Below are positions 12,356 to 22,605 of a DNA stretch of 64,000 bases, in pieces. The notes beneath the pieces are model-generated. The model ran no database searches and was not told the origin of the DNA. It was given only the letters and a program-made list of their open reading frames with translations. Both the position numbers and the translations under genes were made by a program. Every line of letters begins with the position of its first letter. The stretch's first letter is position 1. The stretch lies in the NCBI GenBank assembly GCA_003008705.1, contig PDUO01000014.1, forward strand, positions 151,608 through 215,607, read 5' to 3'. The stretch comes from Pezicula radicicola. Taxonomy: Eukaryota > Ascomycota > Leotiomycetes > Helotiales > Dermateaceae.

Positions 12356-12640
12356 TCATACTCAGTATTATATATTGCGTAGCTCTATAGAATTTCATTT
12401 GTATGGTGGGACTATGCGGCTTAGTTTGATGAGCATACTCAGTGGCATAATTGTTTTTATGTGGAATTGCAAAAATTGAATTTGTATGGAGGGCCGAATA
12501 ACTTTGGTGTCCATGATTACTACATAGTCTACCACCTAATAAATAATATCTCTCAACCTAAACAGATGTAGAAAGCACCTATATGCTCACCCTTTCAACC
12601 AAGAGTACAGCACCAACATTCAACGGGAAGTATTCCTTGT
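12356..12640. other. 3' flank between host gene and gypsy relic
   Basis: AT-rich sequence with no ORF. I looked here for a 5' partner of the LTR at 17211 and saw none. Confidence 0.5.
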
Positions 12641-12649
12641 TTATTCATA

Positions 12650-13978
12650 CGGCTTCCTCCTTTGTCCCTAAACCGTATTTCACGATTCTCAACGGAGTAT
12701 CGCCATACACTATCTCCACTGCGCAGCTCGTCTGATAGGCTGTCCGTTTCCCCAGCTCCTTCTCAAGTCCTTGTGCCTTCTCCGCAAGTATCTCCAGCTC
12801 TATCACAGAGGTCAATTTCGCCAACTCCGTCACGAAGATCACTCTCTACAATAGGAGACTTCTATACCGAGGCCGTATAGCGCCGTAATGCGTTCGTTAT
12901 AGAAGCAGTCCACACAGAAACGGAGAATAGCGGCCTTCTTCACTTAGCCAGAGCACAGTTTGTCCAAATCCAGGATCAGATTAACTCCATCTCTCAGAAG
13001 TACAACAGGCGCATCGAGGGGATTATCCGCACTATAAATCCTATACGCCGCGAACAGCCTCAGGCTGACGTACCTGATTCTTCGCCACCACCACTGCCCC
13101 GGACTGTCTCTTTCCCCGTTACCATCGAGGATGTTCCCGAGGATGTCGACCCGCCACTGGCACCACATACCGTTTCCCTAGCAAATGTACTAGACATTGA
13201 TAATCCAATAGCATCTTCGACTCCTTTGCTAACTTCACTTGAAAACTCGCCTAAGAATTATCCCCAGATTTTACCCAAGCCGGCCTCGGTAGAACTTTGT
13301 TCCGAAGACGACGACATCTCTCCTGTTAGCCTTCATGCCGCTGTTGAAATTACTTGTGACACCGCATCCGTGTTTCTCCAGTACGTCGAGAACCGTAATG
13401 GTTCTGTCACAGTCCTCCAGGCTGACGGCGCCAAATCCAATGATAGTACCAAACTCCGCGGTCTACTTCTCTCGCCAACCGAATACCACCTAGACACATG
13501 TGGCGACCTGTCTTTAATTTCCCTTTCTAACCTCCGCAAACACTTCCCCGGCTTTACGGTTCACCAGTCCCCGGATATTCCCATCTCTGGCATCGGAACT
13601 GGACCAACATTATCCTCCTATGTGGATCTCCTGCTATCATTTCTCACTAATGATAAACGTACCCTCACTCTTCCCTCCGCTGGTGCCTTTGTTGTTGAAC
13701 ATCTCTCTTGCAACATTCTATTAGGAGTGGATTGGCCCCTTCCCAATAAAATAAGCACAGTTCTCCGAACCAAGGAACCATGCTACCTCCAGGTGGGAAC
13801 GACAGATGACCGTATACCTATATATTGTCGGCCGAACTCTCGCCAGTTCACAGCCGCCGTCATTTATCTCACTCAGGCAACGGTTGTTTGCCCGGCCAAG
13901 GAATCAACTTGCCAGTCCGGCATCGATCTCTTCACGAGGAAGCAACGGAAGCACTGCAACTCTCTCAAGCACGCATGA
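12650..13978 (+). pseudogene. Gypsy gag C-terminus plus retropepsin-like protease relic
   Basis: One reading frame runs through, broken by a single in-frame TAG at 12878-12880. The first half is Ser/Pro-rich and then charged, like the tail of a gag protein. The second half has a retropepsin-like fold pattern: a changed active-site region YHLDTCGDLSLIS (D-T-C-G rather than D-S/T-G-A) and a second strand pair ending NILLGVDWP, where LLG-D-W is the usual flap-distal motif of gypsy proteases. Reverse transcriptase, RNase H and the integrase core should follow but are absent; the frame passes into an integrase tail near 13.95 kb. I infer a deleted, inactive element. Confidence 0.7.
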
Positions 13979-14250
13979 AGCTCGCGTATGATAAAAACTA
14001 TACCCCTATCTAGCTCCATGTTGGAGACCAGGTCCGACTTAAGCTCGTGAAGGGCACTGGCGAAGGCTACCGTATCCTCCAAAACCAAACCAAACTCTCA
14101 TTCCAGACTAGTGAACCGTACACAATCACTAAGGTCGACTCTCCGCCTGGAATTAGCATTGACCATTTGGAAAAGGTCCCCATACCACCGCTTCTCTATC
14201 TCTACCTTCAACTTCATCATCCCCCACCTTCCCCGCCACTTCTCTGTTAA
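13930..14250 (+). pseudogene. Gypsy integrase C-terminal fragment
   Basis: The frame EATEALQLSQARMKLAYDKN then TPI, an in-frame TAG (14011-14013), and LHVGDQVRLKLVKGTGEGY matches the tail of Ty3/gypsy integrases, where 'YDK-H-P-ff-VGD-V-L-L-G' precedes the SH3-like domain. Everything between protease and this tail is missing. Confidence 0.75.
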
Positions 14251-14251
14251 A

Positions 14252-16143
14252 ATGGCAGATCCCAACCTACCTGGTCATAGCCTCGCACCGCTCGCCCAGC
14301 TTAAACTAGAGGCAGCACATGCGCAGATAACGAAGCCGCTCGACCAACTCTCATCCGAGAACGTCAAATTCCTCGAATCAATCCTTCCTGCGAGCGAACT
14401 TCTCTATTACTATGCCCAGCAGGAGTCCGAACACGTTCTCAGCCTTTCTGGTCGCCACGACAATGATACTACAACGACCCCGGTACTTCTACAATGCTCT
14501 TCATTGATACAGAACGGAATGACAAACCTAGCTCCACTCCCTCCAACAAGCCTATTCGTACGTCAATCGACCAGCTTCGCAAACGCACCTCTAGCGGGCC
14601 GCCGCCAACCAACTGACTTCGGAACCACACCTCTGATGGGAAATCCCCCCCCCCCCAAGGGCGCGTCATCCTCTCGCGTTAACCCAAAAAAATTGTCCTC
14701 AAGCTGGAAAATCGCGGTCTAATCAAGGTCGATGTCATCCTACAGCGTTTCGCCCTAATGAAGTTGTCTTCCACAAGTCATAAGCAGATGGGCTTAGGCG
14801 GCGCTCGCCGCTACGACGGGAAGATCGTAGGCGACCCAGTAGACTTGCCCCCCGACCGCCCCGTCTACTGGAACCGCGCGCACCCCGTTGATATGCGTTC
14901 CACTACCAGCTCAGGCACTAAGAAGATATCCACAGGCGCAGATCAACGTACAATGCTTTACTTTGCACCTCCGCTCTCCCATCCCGACCGTCCAGACCAT
15001 TCCCTATTCGCTACGAACATGCGGTGGAACAGCTCTCAGAAACTTCCATACTATCGCGTTGGTGAAAGGTCTATTTATACCCCGGTCAATATCAAAGCTA
15101 GTTGTGATTATCTCGGAGCCCTCTGGGCAGTTGCACCAGCACACAACCTTGAATCCCTATTTCCGTTTGATTTCGGCTCAGGTGGTTTCCCGATTCCAGC
15201 GCGCCAGTACATCGGCGAACTATGTACCCCTCGCTCGCAGTTTAAGGATTATCCAACTGGTACTGGAGATATGACCTACGACATTCGAGTTGGAGTTATG
15301 ATCTTCTATATTGAAGATGGCAAGGGGATCTCCACGCCAACTAAGGATAAATCCACTAAGACAGTTGCGGTTTATCTCGGTGGAGAGGATTTTCACGCTG
15401 ATAATATCACTGATTATCAATATGCCAACTGGCATCATTATTTTGTGGAAATACCGCAGGGCATAGCGTTCAAGGATCTCCAATCAGTGACCAGCCATCC
15501 AGAAGAAATCGAGAGACGCAAACGACGGGATGGTAACATTATTGACCCCAGCAAGGATTCACCCCAAGCTGGTTCAGCGAGCAACCCCTCTCGTAGAGTC
15601 ACTGTTCCCCAGCGTCGCAACAATCTGGGAGACACGCCACTACCGCTTCCTAGTCCTTACGGACATATTCCTCTGTCCATAGGCCCAGCAGACCGTGAAA
15701 CGATCCTCGCCCAGCTACCCCTGAGAGGAGCTACGCTACGGCAACTCGATGGTCCGAACTCACTTGCTCATGCCGTAGTTTCTGCTTCCGTGGCGGAAGG
15801 TCAGGCACGATGCCAGTCCCGACTTATCACGGATTACATCTCCCTGAGCAGGAATATCGCGGTATTCTTCGACAAGGCACTGGATGTTCTCCGCGATCTA
15901 GACGATCCCAACATAGATGACACCAGGGAAGACCTCATCCGCGCTCGTAACCTTCTGAAACAGACTGTATCTTCGCAAACTGGGACTGTTCTTGAACTTC
16001 GTCGTACTATCGATAAAATCCCAAAGACTACCGACCTCCTCACACGCATGCCAGGTGCGCCACTTTCTTCAATGCGCCTCGCTGAGCAGCTGTCTGAGCT
16101 AGTTGAGAGCACGGAGATCATCGAAGTAGTCTTCTTTTCTTGA
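14252..16143 (+). pseudogene. Unrecognised ORF downstream of integrase tail, with one frame break
   Basis: An ATG at 14252 (MADPNLPGHSLAPLAQLKLE) opens a frame that stops at 14722. The neighbouring -1 frame is open from 14683 to 16143 with matching composition, so the two read as one protein of about 630 residues. The switch falls at a run of seven A at 14685-14692. No domain is recognised. The C-terminal third is helical and charged (RRKRRDGNIIDPSKDS, then DDPNIDDTREDLIRARNLLK). It has no introns and sits between a gypsy integrase tail and an LTR, so it is likely a third ORF of a retroelement or a gag moved to a new place. A host gene caught between repeats is possible. Confidence 0.5.
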
Positions 16144-16727
16144 GGGCCGCTTTTTCTGACTGCGAAGTTGGTCGCGGATTTCTTGGACGCGGTCTATTGC
16201 GCAGGTGTTTGCATCGTCGGAATTTGTAAAGATCTTTAAGATTTCCAGTTTGGAATCTACTTGGTTTCCGACGTCGTCTTTGGCCGTGGTGAATTTTACT
16301 ACTTCGTAGATTTTGATGGTATTTGATGGTGGATCTCCTTCGGGAAGTCTGATTGCTTCGAATATCTCTAGCTGTTGATTGGGTATATCAGCTTCGGCAG
16401 TATCATTATCGTCATGAGGTACACTAGCCAAAGGTGTAGGTTGCGAATTATTAGCCGGTTTCTGTGCCTCTTTCTCTATGACTTTTCGAAGACGAGGATC
16501 AGCATTGTCATCATCAGAATCAGTATCTTCTTCAGACTCTACAGAAGCATCACTGTCAGTGTCAGTGTCAACTGCAGTAACTTTCTTAGCAGCTGCCTCC
16601 GCAAATTGAGTTGCTCGATTGTTCGCCAGTGCTTTGAGAGCATTGGCTACATCGGTTTGATTCTCTTTGCGCCTTTCTTCATCTAGGTCCTGCGATTCCT
16701 CAGATGTTGGCTGAGTTTCAGGCTGAT
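16099..16727 (-). pseudogene. Unrecognised acidic ORF on the opposite strand inside the relic
   Basis: An open frame of about 209 codons on the minus strand has no ATG near its 5' end. It encodes an acidic protein with a DTDTDSDASVESEEDTDSDD stretch and a charged C-terminus KKRPSRKEDYFDDLRALN. Composition is protein-like and different from the plus-strand frames there. It overlaps the tail of the plus-strand ORF by 45 nt. Opposite orientation within one element suggests rearrangement or nested insertion. Function unknown. Confidence 0.4.
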
Positions 16728-16797
16728 CTCAGCTATTGAACGACAGGTTAGAAAGAAACACCTCGAGAATGATCCTAGTATCATAGCTCTCAACACC

Positions 16798-17097
16798 ATG
16801 GCGCTAGATGGTTCGACGGATGGCGCGTCGGATTCTTCCCTATCAACTGTTTGGAGATACACTAGTTGGAGATCTGGTCCTAAGTTACGCAACGCCTGCA
16901 GAGACAGGAATATCCCCTTCAACGTTCACGCAAGCATCGACGACCTCATTCTTGCTATTGAAAACTATGTTCACGATCATAATCTCTATGACGATCCGGA
17001 AATTCTCGCACTAAATGATGACACTTCCGACTCTGGCAACTCTTCCAGCAGCGACGAGTCGATTCCGGAAGTCATTACACTTGATGGATCTTCATAA
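16798..17097 (+). CDS. Small ORF with SAP-like motif next to polypurine tract
   Basis: A 99-aa frame that stays open further upstream without an ATG. Residues 28-58 (PKLRNACRDRNIPFNVHASI then DDLILAIENYV) resemble the helix-turn-helix of SAP DNA-binding motifs; the tail is Ser/Asp-rich. It ends 113 bp before the LTR at 17211, so it is probably the 3'-most part of the retroelement. The SAP similarity is by eye only. Confidence 0.4.
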   Translation: MALDGSTDGASDSSLSTVWRYTSWRSGPKLRNACRDRNIPFNVHASIDDLILAIENYVHDHNLYDDPEILALNDDTSDSGNSSSSDESIPEVITLDGSS

Positions 17098-17210
17098 TGT
17101 TCCCTAGCAGTCCAAGTTGGAACTACCACTTCGTACAATGGCAGCTAGATTTTCGGGGATATGAAGGGATTGTCACTCGAACCGCGGACGGTTCCATGGG
17201 GAAGGGGGCA

Positions 17211-17405
17211 TGTTGAGGAACGAGGCACTGCACCCTATATTAGATAGTTCCCCTCACTTTTCATAGATAGCGAATGCATGAATTTCCCATCTTTGACAAG
17301 CAACAGACCACACCTCTCCTCCCAAAAGACACCGTTTTCGTTTGTAATATTATCTTTTCCTCTGCGCAATATTTCTAGCAAAGTTACTATTCGCATCATC
17401 TAACA
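17211..17405 (+). mobile_element. 3' LTR of the gypsy relic
   Basis: A polypurine tract GGGGAAGGGGGCA ends at 17210. The next bases TGTTGAGG begin a segment of about 195 bp that ends CATCTAACA, giving TG...CA ends with imperfect inverted termini (TGTTG/TAACA). No second copy is visible at the 5' side of the relic. Confidence 0.6.
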
Positions 17406-18123
17406 ACGACGAGGAAGTATATGTGGATGCCATAAGTAGGTCGACTATGCACCGAGGGGACTTGCGAAGGGCTGATATGAAGCGTCTAAGCGTTGCTTTC
17501 GTGCTTTGCAATACTTTCGAATAGAACTACATATTCATACTTCAAACAACAATAAGGGCCAATTGAGACTGTATCACTTCCCCATAACGTTCGATATTAC
17601 TATCAATCCGGCTAGTCTGCCAAGATTTTGATATAGTCAATTATAGCAAATTTGTAGCTAAGTGAGTTCTTCAACCTTGAGTACACTGTTCTTTAAAGAT
17701 GTGTGTGGAAACCTTATTTATTCAAATTTGGTTGCTAGCGGAAGATGACTTTTGTTGTGATGAATGATTTGTGGAAATTTGACCTGACTTGAGACGCTTT
17801 CTGCAAGAGGCTGTTTATATAAAACTAGACCTTCATTAGATAGGTATGCAATTAAGAAATCAATATGTCGTAAGTGGGTGGTCTGGACGGTCTCAACTGC
17901 GAGCATAGAAGCAATACTGCTGCAGAGGCTAAATTTAATATTATTCTTACAGCAGCAGTTCACTCTCGTCAAACTACTTCTATAGTCAATATTGAAGCAG
18001 TATCAGTCTTTACAACTACATGACTTTATATGATCAAAGCCACTTTTGGCCGCCAAACTTCGTCGTAGTATACCACGTGACCCCACCACGAAATCCGCGC
18101 TCTTTCTTCCTCACGTTGATCAC
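17406..18123. other. Non-coding, repeat-flanked sequence
   Basis: AT-rich DNA without supported ORFs. A CACGTG box lies at about 18075, just before the next ORF relic. Confidence 0.4.
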
Positions 18124-18631
18124 AATGGAGCCCTTAGATATCACGTCAGCAACCAAGGCCTTTCAGGCACCATTACCAACGCTCCCTAACCGTCGCCCTC
18201 GTGCGCAAGTACCTTCTACCCAAACACAAGCTGAGAAGACTCAGCCAACTCCACTGAACGAGGCACCAGCACATGGTCAAGAACCTGCGACACCTCCTCC
18301 AGCTCCTGTTGGCGCTTCCTTCTTTACTACAATGCCGGGCGCGCAACACTCCGTCCCGGAGGGCGACGACTCAACACCTGTACGTGGTGCACCTCTACGA
18401 ACCTGTCGCACTCTTCTAGAGTATCGGCAGAGCCAAGATTAAGTCTTGAAATTCACTTCCGACGATGCAAAGAGATTTTCCCTTATCGATGCCGATGTCG
18501 ACGATCCTGCCACTGTGGCCTTTCCCTCCCTACAACCACGACTCGAGAACCACACGATGTACCTACCTTTGTCAGAGCTGGGCCTCTATCATATCTACGA
18601 CGGTTGGCAGATACTTGAGGATGGTAGATGA
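18124..18631 (+). pseudogene. Unrecognised ORF relic before an LTR
   Basis: One frame from ATG 18124 (MEPLDITSATKAFQAPLPTL), broken by TAA at 18440-18442, stays open to 18631. The first part is Pro/Gln/Thr-rich; the second (KFTSDDAKRFSLIDADVDDP) looks globular. No family is recognised. It could be retroelement coding sequence, since it ends next to a polypurine tract, or the 5' part of the decayed helicase gene downstream. Confidence 0.35.
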
Positions 18632-18644
18632 AGGTGAAGGGGGC

Positions 18645-19076
18645 TGTTAGGATATAGTAGGCCCTTGGGCTAGGAAGGAGGAAGGAGGGGAGGTACATAG
18701 GGGAGGATCTTCGAGGCATCGATATTGCGCCTTTGCATATGTCTGGCATCTGTCAAAGGAAGCTTCGGGCTACCTGGGATGTTGCTTTTATTACTCTGGT
18801 GGTCCACCCTAACCGGCCGTGGGAGGTCATAGCCACAAGGCTTTTATGCCACGCTTTTGCTCGAAATACTTTCTATAGTTTACAAGGGAATTACAACACC
18901 GCGGGATTAGGGACCCGGGCTTATGTGTAGGGATTTGTCTTTTTCCCCTTGTGGTTTTGGCAGTCTTTATATATACGACTTTGTATATAAAAATCCTTAG
19001 CTTAGTACGTCCCTATACCCTTCGGGAGGTCTCAGGGCTGTAGGCTTGTCCTATAGTCCGCCGGACGTAAATAACA
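18645..19076 (+). mobile_element. LTR of a second gypsy-type family
   Basis: A purine-rich tract (GATGAAGGTGAAGGGGGC) is followed by TGTTAGGATATAGTAGGCCC. A TATATA-rich promoter-like patch lies at 18968-18993, and the segment ends GTAAATAACA. Ends are TG...CA with TGTTA/TAACA inverted termini; length is about 432 bp. Five-base flanks do not match, so it is probably one end of an element rather than a clean solo LTR. Confidence 0.6.
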
Positions 19077-19079
19077 ATT

Positions 19080-20659
19080 ATCATCATCATCAATACTCCG
19101 TCCCCACTGCCTTGGAAGCTTTGGCTCGCGCTGCAAACGAAGATGGAGGTTTTCTACTCAGTGTCGCCGACAGTAAGCAGTGCAGTCCTCTTTACCTATC
19201 TTGCATACTAACTGACACCTTACAGTTACCCGCTTCGGTCTACCTCAACGCCATGCTCTTGGATTCTCTGACCCCCTCCTTGTACTCCATTGACGTATTC
19301 CCTTCCCGGGTTCGCTTGCTATCTACGAAGAACATAGCAACAAGGTATTTTTCAAACAAGTGTCTCTTCGCGTCGAGATCCCAGACTCGCTGCCCGTTAT
19401 CTCACTCGAATGCAGCACTGGACATGAAAATGAGAACGAAACGCCTCGCGTTTTCATTCTCGATTTCAACATTGCCGTTTGGACATCAACACATCGACTA
19501 ACTTTAGCGAGTTGGAGTTTACACATAAGGCAGGAAAGCCGCTTTGCTTTATCAACTCCAAGCCTTCTACCCTTATCAAACCCTCGGAGTTTGAAGTCTT
19601 TGTTAATGCCAACGTTGACAAGCCTTCCCGCAGAGAATGGTTTCCATCCAGGAAGGGCAGTGGCGACTTTACTGCGCGATGGGGTCTTCGATACTAGATG
19701 GACGTGTTGCAGATCTACAGCAAGCCACCTATGCGCATGCTTCGTCGCTACATCAATTAGTGGGCCAATCTCCTCATCAATAAACATGAGACTCAAAAGG
19801 GCTCGGTTACTACTTTCCGTGTTGGAGCAACTCTAACAAAGAATCTTACGAATTCGCACTATTATAATATCGTAAGTATCCCTTGGACAGTAAACCCCTT
19901 CTCTATTCTCGCTAACTCGTGTAGGCGTTCCCACGTCCTAAAGGTTTTCGTGGCAACCCAGGTACAGTCTTCGCTGTACAGCCGGTTGGTGAACACTGGG
20001 GCCGACCAGACCAAGTTCTCCACGCTATTTCTCCGCAGATTTCTAAGGAACTTGGTTCTGCATTCAGGCCGAGGTTACCAACTCCGAGAACACCGCAAAT
20101 TTTCTTTTAGTCGGTGCCAATGAGGATCACGAACAACCAGAAGCGTGCGACCTCGAAATCCGAGCTCTTCTTTCTAAGTCAGAATTTCAAAAGCCAATGC
20201 TAATTCGTGCTCATGCATACCTCAAATGTATCAATGTCGCCCAAGCTATCAAAGATTCGCCAGGAATTAAGATTGGAAATTACGCAGAGAAGCGGCATTC
20301 CATCAATTTCCTGTACCTGTTGGCCGCCACAGAAGACCGGACCGCGATTTCTATACAACATTGACCAGATCCTATGACAAGACGATCATCTCTAGCGGAC
20401 ATTTTGTCGTGTCTACTCATTCTAGGGCAATTTCCCCAGCTATCTTAAATAGCGCTCCATTCGATGTCGTTGTCACAGGTGAGGGACCCGCCTCGCGTGA
20501 TGACCAGTTTCTAGGATCCTTTATATTTCAACCATCGGTACAACTTGTTGTATCTACAGGAGATCCTCATCAGTCTTTCCCATTGGTTTTGAGCCGATCG
20601 GCTTCTCTTCTTTAACAAGGCTTTTATTAAAGAATGGCTATTTATCCTCTCGCCCCCCC

Positions 20660-20691
<32 letters not shown>

Positions 20692-21640
20692 TTCCTTTCT
20701 ATGATCAATTTTACAGAGCAACATCGCTAAGAGGCGAACCTCCTTACATTCGTCAATTGGTAAGCTCCTCTTTTATATGCTGCACTTTCCTGTTAACATT
20801 TTCTAGTGCCGTTTATTCCAGCACCCTTACCACCTTCCCTGCTGTCCTCGCTAGTCGTCCGAATAGACACGAGTATAATGCAATGCTAGCACGAAAGCCT
20901 CTGCGTCTTTTTAAAGACACCGAGAGCACTATAACCCTAGACAGAAATGATCATGTTCTAGATATCACGAATGGCCACGAAGTACCCGACTTTCGCGAGT
21001 CTACCCGAAACATTGCGGAGGCTTTCTGTGCTATTCAGCTTATTAGTGCCGTACGTAAATACCGTTCCTGCTTCAAATACACACATTCTAATTCTTCTTA
21101 GCTACTTGAGTATCCTAAAGTCGAGCCAGCATCCATTCTAGTAATCCGCTCCTATATTGCCCAGCAAGTCTTTGTGATGCATGCATTAGCTAATTAGGAT
21201 GTGGTTGATGTGAGAGTTCTTACAGCCGATTTCTGTCTTATTTTGACCTCGCGCTCCGGTCCAGAAAATCGAGCAGGTTTTCTCAAATAACCAGAGCGGT
21301 TCACCGTCGCACTTACTCGTGCCCGCTACTACAGATTCTTTCTCTTGCTAACAGACAATTTTTCATCCTTGATACTCCTAACTCACTAATCGCGCAATTT
21401 TGTGCTTACATGCAGGCTGCATCTCTCTGTATGCCAATCAATATCCCGGACATTCCTGCACGCCTTGATACATGGGCTTCTCTACTTGTCGATGACATTG
21501 CAGACCCGATGGCGAAGAGCTTGAGGTGGATATTCTGGTCTCTTTCTACGATAATTTAGAAAAGTATCTCAAGAACTTTGCTAATCACGGCTCCAACGAG
21601 CAAAGGAATTTTCTTAAGCGGCCATTCTTAAGGCGTCCTT
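19080..21640 (+). pseudogene. Decayed superfamily 1 helicase (DNA2/NAM7/UPF1 type)
   Basis: A chain of protein-like segments in changing frames, with stops, is joined in places by plausible introns (19171-19226, ending CCTTACAG; 19872-19924, ending CGTGTAG; 21051-21102). Helicase signs appear in order: a Walker-B-like PFDVVVTGEGPASRDDQFL, motif III VVSTGDPHQ, motif V region DVVDVRVLTADF, and motif VI RFTVALTRARYY. A Walker A motif was not found. At least five stops interrupt it (for example within SLECSTG upstream and after MHALAN). The SF1 C-terminal core is convincing; the N-terminal extent is a guess. It lies about 1 kb from the 3' end of the intact helicase ORF, on the opposite strand. 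Confidence 0.65.
20653..20691 (+). repeat. Poly-C tract
   Basis: Thirty-eight C interrupted by a single A, inside the decayed helicase. Such a run is error-prone in sequencing. Confidence 0.95.
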
Positions 21641-22409
21641 CTTAAGGTGTCATTCTCACCACCGTAACTAAACAGAACCACGATGTGTGTACTATTAGTT
21701 AAATAAATACTTCTTCCATGAAATATGCTTCTTTCTCCCCTTGTGACTCCCTGACCATGCTTCCTTAGGTTACTCTACCTTTACAACTTCAATTAATCCA
21801 GACTATCCCATTAAATCTTGATCGTTTATCCTCGACGTTTCCTGGAATAAATAAGATGCACAACGTCTGAATTCGATTCATCGTTCTCCCCTATCTATGT
21901 TCAGACCCTACACTTAATAACACGCTTCCATGCCCAATACAACTACCTTCTGGAGCTTCATAACTATGATCCCACTTCTGACGTCGTGTAGCTACTTTAT
22001 GTCAGTGGCAACCTAAAACGTTCTGTTACCAAATATAGCAGTATTGCCATCCATTTCAGAAACCACAAATATTGCCAATATTTAGTTCATGCCACGGCAT
22101 TATTCTAACAGTTGGTTTCTTAGCCTCTCTCTTATATTTAGACTGTTTCTCTGATGTTATACAAGCTGTTCGTGCATGATTCAATACTCACTCTCTTTTG
22201 TATACATATATAGTCTCATTTTCGTACCTATAGAAAGCAAGCAATTGTCCATTGACTTCCGATCCATACACTCGTCAATGTATTCTCCCAGATCCAACAT
22301 ATTCCATTCTCCGCACACTACTATCTCGTTCGAATGGGCCAGGTCTAAATTCCTTGATCTATAACAACGAGATTTCCTTCAACAGTCATCGCGCACTCTT
22401 GTAGAACAC
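21641..22409. other. AT-rich spacer, possibly degraded LTR
   Basis: No ORF is supported. Near 22330-22350 the minus strand has CTGGCCCATTCGAACGAGA, which resembles the LTR block CTGGCCCTTCTTATTGATCG, so the LTR at 22526 may extend this far in degraded form. Confidence 0.4.
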
Positions 22410-22526
22410 TGTGGTGGGACTATTTCGGAGCTGGGCAAGTTGTATTTTCTAAAGTACATACAGAATGGTGACGGAAACCACATAAGGTGGTGAGGCTAAT
22501 CCTCTTTACTAATTCCCATCTCCACA
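22410..22526 (-). mobile_element. LTR (copy D), 3' to the intact helicase
   Basis: On the minus strand it starts TGTGGAGATGGGAATTAG at 22526 and continues with AAAGAGGATTAGCCTCACCAC, GTGGTTTCCGTCAC, TTTAGAAAATACAACTTGCC and CCAGCTCCGAA, matching LTR copy A (7556) nearly throughout. About 20 bp holding the ATCACGTGAAGC block are deleted. Similarity fades below about 22410. Confidence 0.8.
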
Positions 22527-22528
22527 GG

Positions 22529-22543
22529 CACCCCAAATCGATC
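22529..22543 (-). promoter_or_regulatory. Pre-LTR motif (candidate polypurine-tract region), copy 1
   Basis: The minus-strand sequence GATCGATTTGGGGTG sits two bases from the start of LTR copy D. It matches 14 of 15 bases of the motif at 28288-28302 downstream of the pol fragment. Confidence 0.6.
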
Positions 22544-22605
22544 ACTGAGGACCCCGAAGCTATCCCTTCTCCATCGTCAAAATGCCCATTCTTCAGGATA
22601 TGCAA

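Noticed and set aside
12500..12660. 5' LTR partner for the LTR at 17211
   Set aside because: No TGTTGAGG-like start or shared blocks found.
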